NCBI GenBank assembly: GCA_013139625.1
Contig: WTAK01000478.1
Span: forward strand, 1-5,347
Reading direction: 5' to 3'
Source: Candidatus Delongbacteria bacterium
GTDB lineage: Bacteria > UBA4055
DNA: 5,347 nucleotides
A program made the translations under genes and the position numbers. The notes beneath the pieces were generated by a model that did not search any database, was not told the origin of the DNA, and worked only from the letters and a program-made list of their open reading frames with translations. Positions 1-5,347 of this stretch are shown here, piece by piece. The number at the start of each line of letters is the position of its first letter. Position 1 is the first letter of the stretch.

Positions 1-654
1 TTAGTCACTGCTCCTATAAATAAATATTCACTTCATTTAGGTGGATATAACTACCCAGGGCATACTGAATTTATTTCGGAATTACTAAGCGAAGATGATT
101 TCTTGATGATACTTGATGGTGAGGTGATCAGAGTTGCATTAGTAACTACACATTTGGCTCTGAAAGATGTCTCTGAAAATATTACTTCCGATAAAATAAT
201 TAATAAAGGTACAATTTTATATAATACTTTGGTGAATGACTACAATATCAAATCTCCTAATATTGTGGTATGCTCATTAAATCCTCATGCCTCTGATAAT
301 GGGTTATTTGGCACTGAAGAAAAAAATGTTATTGAACCTGCAGTAAAAATATTAAATAAAAGTATTGGTGAAGGAAAATTTGTTGGCCCAATACCTTCCG
401 ATACTGCATTTACTAGGACTTATGTAGATAAAACTGATGCTTACTTAGTTATGTATCATGATCAGGGTTTGATACCATTAAAATTATTATCATTTGGAAG
501 TGCCGTTAATTTTACAGCAGGATTGTCTTTGGTCAGAACTTCTCCAGATCATGGAACTGCTTATGATATCGCAGGTAAAGGAATTGCTGAAGTGAAAAGT
601 TTTAGAAATGCTTTAGATAAGGCAATTCTATTTCAAAATAATAGAAAAAAGTAA
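1..654 (+). CDS. pdxA: 4-hydroxythreonine-4-phosphate dehydrogenase PdxA, C-terminal two-thirds (5' end outside window)
   Basis: PdxA carries out the NAD-dependent oxidation and decarboxylation of 4-phosphohydroxy-L-threonine in the DXP-dependent pathway of pyridoxal 5'-phosphate synthesis. It is a cytoplasmic, metal-dependent homodimer. The frame is open from base 1, so the gene starts upstream. The 217 codons seen fit a family of about 330 residues, leaving roughly 110 missing. Family signatures appear in order: LVTAPINK at fragment residues 1-8, GHTEF at 20-24, LNPHA at about 93-97, GPIPSDT at about 129-135, MYHDQG at about 151-156, and RTSPDHGTA near 179-187. The three metal-ligand histidines of the family (in GHTEF, NPHA and YHDQG) are all present. 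ATG or TTG codons near 103 are internal, because the upstream codons already match the family. The stop is TAA. The gene is convergent with the next one after 7 bases, with no clear terminator between. A PdxA2-type sugar-acid phosphate dehydrogenase cannot be excluded from this fragment. Confidence 0.93.
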   Translation, partial: LVTAPINKYSLHLGGYNYPGHTEFISELLSEDDFLMILDGEVIRVALVTTHLALKDVSENITSDKIINKGTILYNTLVNDYNIKSPNIVVCSLNPHASDNGLFGTEEKNVIEPAVKILNKSIGEGKFVGPIPSDTAFTRTYVDKTDAYLVMYHDQGLIPLKLLSFGSAVNFTAGLSLVRTSPDHGTAYDIAGKGIAEVKSFRNALDKAILFQNNRKK

Positions 655-661
655 AACTATT

Positions 662-1240
662 TTAAGTTTCTTCGGGTAATTTAAACATATCTTCACGAAC
701 TTTTATATCATTCGCTATTCTAACTCTTATTTTATGATGTTGTGTATAATCATCGTTAAGCTTTGCTAAAAATCGATCTAATTTATTATGATATTCCATT
801 TGAGAAGAAACTGTACTAAAATTTAAATTATTCTCCATCGCTATTGTGTTTACATTGTATTTTATAACACCAAATTTTGTAGCTATAAAAACAATATCAA
901 CTTTTTCCTTTCTGATCAAATTGTAGCCAATACTGACTAATTTATTATCGTATTGAACATTTGTAGCATCTTTGTTTGAATGTATCTCTTCAAACTCTAT
1001 TATACCTTCCTTGTGACAATATAATACGTCTGCCATATTGGATTTCATCGCCATGGCTAAGGGATATGTCGCAGGTTTTTTTTCATACGCTGATATCTGC
1101 TTTAATAGTTGATTCTTGATCACGATATGCTTGAAATGGAATTTTTTATCCTCATAGTTAATATGAGTATTTACTCCTATTAATATTTCTTCGTGAAACA
1201 CTGAAGCATCATGAAGTATTGTTATGTTCACATCTCTCAT
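662..1240 (-). CDS. Hypothetical protein of unrecognised family (192 aa)
   Basis: I do not recognise this protein. It is a 192-residue, probably cytoplasmic, mixed alpha/beta protein with no signal peptide, membrane segment or lipobox. It opens with a short beta-like stretch (VNITILHD, residues 4-11) and has a second hydrophobic strand, VDIVFIATKFGVI, near residues 114-126. Between these lies a charged segment with several His, Lys and Glu residues. The C-terminal third is basic and polar. No catalytic motif is evident. The start at 1240 is well supported: GAGGG (plus-strand CCCTC, 1248-1252) lies 7 bases upstream of the ATG. The stop is TAA. It is transcribed divergently from the BtuF-like gene and converges on pdxA, so it is probably monocistronic. 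Uninterrupted coding over 192 codons plus a good ribosome-binding site make it a real gene, but its function is unknown and neither neighbour suggests one. Confidence 0.8.
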   Translation of the reverse strand: MRDVNITILHDASVFHEEILIGVNTHINYEDKKFHFKHIVIKNQLLKQISAYEKKPATYPLAMAMKSNMADVLYCHKEGIIEFEEIHSNKDATNVQYDNKLVSIGYNLIRKEKVDIVFIATKFGVIKYNVNTIAMENNLNFSTVSSQMEYHNKLDRFLAKLNDDYTQHHKIRVRIANDIKVREDMFKLPEET

Positions 1241-1383
1241 CTTTTATCCCTCAATGAAAATAGATATTTTATAATTATAATTTATTATCACCATATATTA
1301 AATAATTATTTGCAATTAAGCAATATTTTTATATCTTATTTTTGTCGGAGCATATACCTATAAATTAGAAAAAGGAAACTATA
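1241..1383. promoter_or_regulatory. AT-rich divergent promoter region
   Basis: These 143 bases separate two divergently transcribed genes and must hold both promoters. For the plus-strand BtuF-like gene, TATTTTTG at 1337-1344 matches the Bacteroidetes -7 consensus TAnnTTTG. A TTTG lies at 1309-1312, but the 24-base gap between them is longer than usual. A TATAAA at 1359-1364 is probably too close to the Shine-Dalgarno site to serve. For the minus-strand gene, a TATAAT (plus-strand ATTATA, 1274-1279) is a possible -10 box. A 12-base AT palindrome (1300-1311) and a short inverted repeat TTGC-N6-GCAA (1310-1323) lie centrally and could be operator-like, but in sequence this AT-rich they may be chance. 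The region is too short and lacks the conserved boxes for a cobalamin riboswitch. Confidence 0.4.
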
Positions 1384-2244
1384 ATGAAGTTATATCTTAA
1401 AACATTTATTACTTTAATCTCTTTTACGATATTATTATCATGTTCCAAACCCGAAACAATTCAAAACACTGACTCAGTACAGAAGATCATATCTTTAGCT
1501 CCAAGTATAACTGAAACTCTTTTTCTTCTGGGAGCAGAAGAAAATATTATCGGTGTAAGTGAATATTCTAATTTCCCCGAAGAAGCAAGGTCTATCCAAA
1601 TAGTATCAAGTATTACCGATCTGAACCTTGAACTCATTTTAAGATTAAAGCCTAATACTGCTTTTATACTACCATCTCAAACTAAGTTTCAAGAACAATT
1701 GATTGAAATGGGCATAAAATGCCATATCACAGACCAAAGATCTGTTGAAAAAATAATTACTTCCGTTCGACTTATCGGTAAAGAATTACAATTGGATAAA
1801 AGAGGAAAAATAGTCAGTGATTCCCTTTCAATGATCTTGAACAATGTTAGGGCAACTGAATCGCAAAATAAAGATATTCTGGTCAGCATCGGGAGAGATT
1901 TCAGCTCAGAAATAAGTTCAATCTACTCTACTGGAAAAGGAACTTTCTTAGATAATATTATCACTTTACTTGGTTATAAAAATGCTTTGGATTCCAACAT
2001 CCCTTACCCAAAAATTTCTGCTGAAACTATAATTCGATTGGATCCGGATATCATTATTGATCTTTTGCCATTGACAGATCTCGAAGACATTATTCAGGCT
2101 AAGGGTTCCTGGAATTCATTATCATCTTTATCTGCTCTGAAAAACAAGAAAATATATCTGTTTACTTCAGATTACACCACTATCCCCGGACCAAGGATCT
2201 TTAAGTTCATACAGGAACTATCTGATACTCTTAAAAATATGTAA
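1384..2244 (+). CDS. BtuF-like ABC transporter substrate-binding lipoprotein (cobalamin or Fe-chelate type)
   Basis: This is a periplasmic binding protein of the BtuF/FhuD (Peripla_BP_2, helical-backbone) class, which captures vitamin B12 or an iron-siderophore and delivers it to a BtuC-type permease. It is 286 residues long, close to the usual size. Residues 1-20 form a lipoprotein signal with lipobox LLSC and acylated Cys20, so the mature protein is membrane-anchored. The N-lobe begins with IISLAPSITETLFLLGA (35-51), then GVSEYSNFP (57-65) and LNLELILRLKPN (80-91). The C-lobe includes YSTGKGTFLDNIITLLG (181-197) and ISAETIIRLDPDIII (211-225), ending with TSDYTTIPGPRI (261-272). Glu83 and Glu214 fall where E. 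coli BtuF has the two lobe glutamates that dock on BtuC arginines. AAAGGA at 1371-1376 lies 7 bases before the ATG. No permease or ATPase gene is adjacent, so its partners must be encoded elsewhere. Substrate cannot be settled from sequence; B12 is favoured by the close match to BtuF across both lobes. Confidence 0.88.
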   Translation: MKLYLKTFITLISFTILLSCSKPETIQNTDSVQKIISLAPSITETLFLLGAEENIIGVSEYSNFPEEARSIQIVSSITDLNLELILRLKPNTAFILPSQTKFQEQLIEMGIKCHITDQRSVEKIITSVRLIGKELQLDKRGKIVSDSLSMILNNVRATESQNKDILVSIGRDFSSEISSIYSTGKGTFLDNIITLLGYKNALDSNIPYPKISAETIIRLDPDIIIDLLPLTDLEDIIQAKGSWNSLSSLSALKNKKIYLFTSDYTTIPGPRIFKFIQELSDTLKNM

Positions 2245-2264
2245 GGGACGCAGATCTGCGTCCC
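2245..2264. terminator. Perfect 20-base palindrome in convergent gap, probable bidirectional transcription-end hairpin
   Basis: Immediately after the TAA of the BtuF-like gene, GGGACGCAGA is followed without interruption by its exact reverse complement. As RNA this folds into an 8-bp GC-rich stem (GGGACGCA/TGCGTCCC) with a GATC loop, identical on either strand. It fills most of the 26-base gap between two convergent genes, the expected place for a shared terminator. Neither side has a proper run of T: CTATCTCTAA follows on plus, and TTACATATTTTTA follows on minus. It may therefore be a 3'-end stabilising hairpin or a dispersed palindromic repeat rather than a classic intrinsic terminator. Confidence 0.6.
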
Positions 2265-2270
2265 CTATCT

Positions 2271-3788
2271 CTAACTTATGAACAAATTTTTTGAAGAAAA
2301 CACAGGATCCGAGGTCAAATGCACCCCTAATTTTCTCATACCAACTTCATCTCCCGGTGATGGAATATGAGTTATGTGGACTTCACATCTTGCGAGATCT
2401 TTCAAATGCTTTATTGCAGTTGCTGCTGTTGGATTTGTAATTGCACTAACACTCATAGCGATCATAATCTCTTCAAGATCAAGACTTACTACCTTACCTT
2501 TTAAAATATCTTTATTCAATGATGAGATCGCATCGATCACATTCTGAGGGATCAAATGAATATTATCAGGAATACCCGCAAGATGCTTCACTGCATTTAT
2601 TACTAAACTGGCAGAAGCATGCATCAATCTGGAATTCTTACCTGTAATGATAGTTCCATCCATTAGCTCAATTGCTGCACCGCAGTAAATGCCATTTTCA
2701 CCTTTATTACTTTGTTCTGCTTCTTCGGAAGCTTTTCTTGCTTCGACTAAAACATTTCTATCTTCAATTTTTGCACCGATATTATTCATGATAAGCATTG
2801 ATCTTTCCACAGTTTCCTGATCTATCAATCCCAATGCGTATTCGCATGCTGATCTTAAATACCTTCTAATTATTTCGTGGTGAGAAGCGTGTTGTGTGGC
2901 ATCATCATCATAAATACCGCTACCGGCTCTGTTAACACCCATATCAGTCGGAGATTTGTAGAATGATTCCTTCCCTGTGATTTTTTCAATGATCCTTCTT
3001 AATAGTGGAAAAGCATCTATATCTCTGTTGTAATTTACTGTCTTTTCATTGTAGGCTTCAAGATGATGATGATCTATCAAGTTCACATCTTTTAAGTCCA
3101 CTGTTGCTGCTTCGTAAGCGATGTTAACTTTATGCTTTAGCGGTAAATTCCAAATTGGAAATGTTTCAAATTTCGCATAACCGGCTTTAACACCATTTTT
3201 ATATTCATGGTATAGCTGACTCAAACAAGTAGCTAATTTTCCACTACCCGGTCCCGGTCCCGTAACGATCACTATGGGTTTGGATGTTTCTATGAATGGA
3301 TTTGCTCCGTAACCTTCATCACTTACGATCAGGTCAACATCTGTTGGGTATCCTTTTGTAAATTTATGAGTATAAACTTTTACTCCTCTTCTTTCAAGTT
3401 TTGTCTTGAAAGCCTTTGCAGATGGCTGCTCTTCGTATCTTGTAATAACAACCGAAGTTATATCCATACCCCATTCTTTGAAATCATCAATGGTTTTCAT
3501 TGCATCTTGATCATAAGAAATACCGAAATCTGCCCGGATCTTTTTTCTTTCGATATCTCCGGCATAGATACACATTATTATATCAATTTTATCTTTAAGC
3601 TTTTGTAGTAATCTCATTTTCACGTTCGGATCAAATCCAGGAAGTACTCTTGAGGCATGATAATCAAATAGTAATTTTCCACCAAATTCAAGATAAAGTT
3701 TATCATTGAACTTATCAACTCTCTTGAAAATCTCCTGAGTTTGTTCCTCTAAATATTTTTCATTGTCAAAACCTTTCTTCATTGGCAT
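2271..3788 (-). CDS. DUF1846 / UPF0371 family protein, full length
   Basis: This is a 505-residue cytoplasmic member of the conserved DUF1846 (UPF0371) family, whose members are about 500 residues. The family is known mainly from sequence and structural-genomics work, and I know of no established reaction. Diagnostic stretches in order are [11 protein letters not shown] (6-16), [22 protein letters not shown] (31-52), [17 protein letters not shown] (152-168), [21 protein letters not shown] (175-195), [15 protein letters not shown] (205-219), [12 protein letters not shown] (250-261) and [12 protein letters not shown] (278-289). The glycine-rich GPGPGSGK (177-184) resembles a phosphate-binding loop but is followed by Leu, so it is not a strict Walker A. 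The C-terminal part (about 370-505) carries [15 protein letters not shown] and LGVHLTSDP. There is no signal peptide or membrane segment. The stop is TAG. The gene is preceded by its own ribosome-binding site and a terminator of the upstream porin, so it appears to be transcribed alone. Confidence 0.93.
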   Translation of the reverse strand: MPMKKGFDNEKYLEEQTQEIFKRVDKFNDKLYLEFGGKLLFDYHASRVLPGFDPNVKMRLLQKLKDKIDIIMCIYAGDIERKKIRADFGISYDQDAMKTIDDFKEWGMDITSVVITRYEEQPSAKAFKTKLERRGVKVYTHKFTKGYPTDVDLIVSDEGYGANPFIETSKPIVIVTGPGPGSGKLATCLSQLYHEYKNGVKAGYAKFETFPIWNLPLKHKVNIAYEAATVDLKDVNLIDHHHLEAYNEKTVNYNRDIDAFPLLRRIIEKITGKESFYKSPTDMGVNRAGSGIYDDDATQHASHHEIIRRYLRSACEYALGLIDQETVERSMLIMNNIGAKIEDRNVLVEARKASEEAEQSNKGENGIYCGAAIELMDGTIITGKNSRLMHASASLVINAVKHLAGIPDNIHLIPQNVIDAISSLNKDILKGKVVSLDLEEIMIAMSVSAITNPTAATAIKHLKDLARCEVHITHIPSPGDEVGMRKLGVHLTSDPVFSSKNLFIS

Positions 3789-3800
3789 ACTTTTCCCCTT
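3789..3800 (-). promoter_or_regulatory. Ribosome-binding site deciding the start of the DUF1846 gene
   Basis: On the minus strand AAGGGG precedes two nearby ATG codons (at 3788 and 3782). The AGGGG core (plus-strand CCCCT, 3795-3799) lies 6 bases from the first ATG and 12 from the second. Spacing therefore favours the first, giving [10 protein letters not shown]. The second would give MKKGFDNE, which resembles other family members, so a two-residue-shorter protein remains possible. Confidence 0.6.
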
Positions 3801-3839
3801 TTGTAAAAAAAATTATTCTTATTTGAATAGAATACTTGT

Positions 3840-3875
3840 ACTATAGAATTTATGATATAAAATATAAATTATCAA
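3840..3875 (-). promoter_or_regulatory. Candidate promoter for the DUF1846 gene
   Basis: Reading the minus strand, TTGATA (plus 3870-3875) is followed after 17 bases by TAAATT (plus 3847-3852), a sigma70-like -35/-10 pair matching 5/6 and 4/6. TATAGT (plus 3840-3845) is an alternative -10 slightly downstream. The region is so AT-rich that such matches are common, and the assignment is tentative. It lies correctly between the porin terminator and the gene's ribosome-binding site. Confidence 0.3.
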
Positions 3876-3881
3876 CACCCA

Positions 3882-3914
3882 TTTAAAATAAAAAACCCCG
3901 AAAAATCGGGGTTT
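3882..3914 (-). terminator. Intrinsic terminator of the porin gene
   Basis: On the minus strand, AAACCCCGA, a TTTT loop and TCGGGGTTT form a perfect 9-bp stem (plus 3893-3914). It is followed by TTTATTTTAAAT, making a near-continuous T tract from the end of the stem. This is a textbook Rho-independent terminator oriented for the porin gene that ends 41 bases earlier. It separates that gene from the DUF1846 gene downstream. In the plus direction it has only TTTAAAA after it and is unlikely to be needed. Confidence 0.9.
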
Positions 3915-3930
3915 AAAAAGCAATACGTAC

Positions 3931-3951
3931 AGACGTACTACCAGTACGTCT
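3931..3951. repeat. Perfect 9-bp hairpin just after the porin stop codon
   Basis: AGACGTACT and its exact reverse complement AGTACGTCT flank a 3-base ACC loop. The hairpin starts 4 bases past the porin TAA on the minus strand and precedes the intrinsic terminator by 16 bases. ACGTAC is also repeated just outside it (3925-3930 and within 3933-3938). It has no T tract, so it is not itself a terminator. It may protect the mRNA 3' end or be a copy of a dispersed palindromic repeat. Confidence 0.6.
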
Positions 3952-3955
3952 CCTT

Positions 3956-5041
3956 TTAAAATTTAATCGCTGTAGAAATCGAAATAGTCTTTATGGTTTC
4001 ATTCTTACCACTGATCTCACCATCTCCGTTCATATCTTCAAAAGTATATTTATAATCAAATATTATCGCAGTACCATCATTTACATTATAACCTATGCTA
4101 TATCCCATAATAGTACTTGGTGTTTTCCATTCGGATAGATCAAGCACATTATCCTGCATGTAGTATGCTTTTGCCATAGATATTTTCGGAATCAATGTTT
4201 CACTTACAGCAAATTCTCCTCTTAGAGATTTTACCTCATAATCTGTTTTATCAGGATTTTCTCCTTTAAGGTCTTGATAATCACATTTAAGTGTAAACCA
4301 ATCCCATGCATTAAATTGTAATCCAACGAATACACCATCAAGTGCAGGTGTATTTTTAAGAGTTTGAGCTTTTGTAACGAAAGTTTGTGTAGTTCCGTTA
4401 TAAGTTGCTCTTTCCATTTCATAAGTCGGGTTGAAAAAACCGAATAAAAATTCACCATCTGTATGCCTATACTCAGCAGATAGCATAAATAGACCTGCTT
4501 TAATTCTGAATGCAGGAGCCGAATAACCCCATCCATAATCCTGAATTTGAGCATATTGACCATAAATATCTATATTCATAAAATCATTCTTAAAAATCGG
4601 ATAACCAATATCTACTCCCCAAATAGTCACTTGCTCTTCAAGCTCAAGATATCCTTGTAAGTCTTCTCTTGTCAAAGTATCAATATCTCCACCCGCCCAA
4701 ACTACTACAGAATCCGTATGAAGTGAATCTCCATTGAATAAGTCCAAATAAAAATCATATTCAGTTACCAGATTTTCATCATTCGGATATCTGTCTATCT
4801 CATTTGCATAACCGTCATCGTCATTATCTCTTAAACCATTAAATTGATTAAGATCAGTCGCATAAGTTGCACCAATCGCTAGATCACCCCACACTTTGTA
4901 AAATGCTCTCATTCCGAAAAGCATTCCCGGCTTATCCGTAAAAAGCTCCTTGTAGTTATTAACAAGTACTTCTCCACCGAAGTTCTCACCTTCAAAAGAC
5001 ATTTCCATACCAAGTCTCTTATATGCAGGATACTCTATCAT
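3956..5041 (-). CDS. C-terminal fragment of the porin-like barrel, downstream of the TGA
   Basis: This is 361 codons counted from the first ATG after the TGA. Ten sense codons lie between the TGA and this ATG. No Shine-Dalgarno precedes the ATG, so independent initiation is unlikely. Amphipathic strands include LFGMRAFYKVWGDLAIGATYA (41-61), FMNIDIYGQYAQI (154-166), FRIKAGLFMLSAEYRH (178-193), LDGVFVGLQFNAWDWFTLKCDYQ (234-256), MGYSIGYNV (312-320), AIIFDYKYTF (325-334) and the last strand, TISISTAIKF (352-361). Two acidic loops stand out: residues 72-88 match a thrombospondin-type-3 calcium repeat, and 336-343 (DMNGDGEI) resemble a calcium-binding EF-hand/dockerin loop. The function is inferred as an outer-membrane barrel only; transported substrate unknown. 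Confidence 0.7.
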   Translation of the reverse strand: MIEYPAYKRLGMEMSFEGENFGGEVLVNNYKELFTDKPGMLFGMRAFYKVWGDLAIGATYATDLNQFNGLRDNDDDGYANEIDRYPNDENLVTEYDFYLDLFNGDSLHTDSVVVWAGGDIDTLTREDLQGYLELEEQVTIWGVDIGYPIFKNDFMNIDIYGQYAQIQDYGWGYSAPAFRIKAGLFMLSAEYRHTDGEFLFGFFNPTYEMERATYNGTTQTFVTKAQTLKNTPALDGVFVGLQFNAWDWFTLKCDYQDLKGENPDKTDYEVKSLRGEFAVSETLIPKISMAKAYYMQDNVLDLSEWKTPSTIMGYSIGYNVNDGTAIIFDYKYTFEDMNGDGEISGKNETIKTISISTAIKF

Positions 5042-5071
5042 GTTAGAATAACCATCTACAATAATATTATA

Positions 5072-5347
5072 TCATAAGTATGTGTAATCTAGTCCACCTA
5101 GTCTGACATAGAATGGATCTCCTTTTTTCGCCCATCTAATGTAATAGATCTTATCCATGTAATCTCCAACTTCATCCCAGTCTTCGCTACGGATATTACC
5201 TTCTTCATCTATTAGAAGTTGAGCATCTAGTCCAAAACCAAATTTCCCGATCGGCACATCAAATCTAAAACCGATCTGCTGGTAGTTTTTCCCATCCATG
5301 CTTATTCCACCAATTATCGCTGTTCCTGAAACACCAGTATCACCATT
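5072..5347 (-). CDS. N-terminal-side fragment of the porin-like barrel, upstream of the TGA
   Basis: This is the 91-codon part before the TGA, open to the window edge, so the signal peptide and true start lie outside. It begins NGDTGVSGTAIIGGIS and continues through the ATG at 5299, which is internal: coding continues upstream of it and no Shine-Dalgarno precedes it. Strand-like segments are QQIGFRFDVPI, GKFGFGLDAQLLID, KIYYIRWAKK and FYVRLGGLDYTYL, separated by an acidic loop (EEGNIRSEDWDEVGD). If translation really stops here, the product would be only the first few strands of a barrel and presumably non-functional. Confidence 0.6.
   Translation of the reverse strand, partial: NGDTGVSGTAIIGGISMDGKNYQQIGFRFDVPIGKFGFGLDAQLLIDEEGNIRSEDWDEVGDYMDKIYYIRWAKKGDPFYVRLGGLDYTYL

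Larger units (their letters stand above)
3956..5347 (-). pseudogene. Outer-membrane porin-like beta-barrel gene interrupted by an in-frame TGA, 5' end outside window
   Basis: The minus-strand frame is open from the right edge of the window to the TAA at 3956, except for one TGA at 5072-5074. The two pieces are in the same frame (the ATGs at 5299 and 5041 are 258 bases apart), and the coding character continues unbroken across the stop: YVRLGGLDYTYL, stop, YNIIVDGYSNMIEYP. This is one gene of at least 462 codons with a nonsense codon, not two genes. The encoded protein is rich in Gly, Tyr, Phe and alternating hydrophobic residues, and ends in AIKF, the C-terminal aromatic signature recognised by the BAM complex. 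No specific porin family could be named. The stop could be a recent inactivating mutation, a sequencing or assembly error, or rarely a readthrough site. The rest of the frame is clean, so any inactivation is recent. Confidence 0.72.

Noticed and set aside
625..680. Terminator between convergent pdxA and the hypothetical gene
   Set aside because: Only a weak 5-bp AT stem (AATAG/CTATT) with a long A-rich loop is visible.
1241..1383. Cobalamin riboswitch upstream of the BtuF-like gene
   Set aside because: Only 143 AT-rich bases shared with a divergent gene, and no B12-box-like sequence seen.
1689..1889. Minus-strand open frame of 66 codons
   Set aside because: Lies wholly inside the BtuF-like gene on the opposite strand and resembles no protein.
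3366..3608. Plus-strand open frame of 80 codons
   Set aside because: Antisense shadow of the strongly conserved DUF1846 gene.
3827..3849. ATAGAAT direct repeat 16 bases apart upstream of the DUF1846 gene, possible operator
   Set aside because: Seven-base AT repeats are expected by chance in this composition and no regulator is nearby.
4231..4563. Minus-strand open frame of 110 codons
   Set aside because: Out-of-frame shadow inside the porin gene, whose own frame has the barrel pattern.
5072..5074. TGA recoded as glycine or tryptophan throughout the genome
   Set aside because: About a hundred glycines and a dozen tryptophans in the window use standard codons and no other in-frame TGA occurs, so a reassigned code would be expected to show more.
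5030..5074. TGA as a selenocysteine codon
   Set aside because: The bases just downstream are AT-rich with only a weak ATAATATTAT palindrome and no SECIS-like stem, and selenocysteine in a porin strand is implausible.

Overview
The window is about 5.3 kb of AT-rich bacterial DNA from a Gram-negative-type cell. The evidence for two membranes is a lipoprotein substrate-binding protein and a large outer-membrane beta-barrel ending in a C-terminal phenylalanine. The gene mix and the AT-rich, Bacteroidetes-like promoter texture suggest a Bacteroidetes/Cloacimonadota-like or related uncultured lineage. That placement is inference, and nothing here fixes the taxon.

Layout from left to right: (1) the 3' two-thirds of pdxA (+), cut by the left edge of the window. 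(2) A 192-residue protein of unrecognised family (-), convergent with pdxA and only 7 bases from it. (3) A very AT-rich 143-base divergent promoter region. (4) A BtuF-like (cobalamin/Fe-chelate) ABC-transporter binding lipoprotein (+), standing alone without permease or ATPase. (5) A perfect 20-base palindrome in the 26-base convergent gap. (6) A full-length DUF1846/UPF0371 protein (-). (7) A 167-base gap holding that gene's promoter, a strong intrinsic terminator and a second perfect hairpin. (8) A large outer-membrane porin-like barrel (-), running off the right edge and interrupted by one in-frame TGA at 5072-5074.

The genes do not form one operon. Transcription directions are +, -, +, -, -, and the two adjacent minus-strand genes are separated by a terminator. 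PdxA belongs to pyridoxal-phosphate synthesis, the BtuF-like protein to uptake of a corrinoid or iron chelate, and the porin to outer-membrane permeability. The other two have no assigned role.

I found no mobile element, CRISPR array, RNA gene or defence system. The most notable points are the single nonsense codon in the otherwise open porin frame, two 3'-end hairpins with a similar GACGYA...TRCGTC core, and the unrecognised 192-residue protein.
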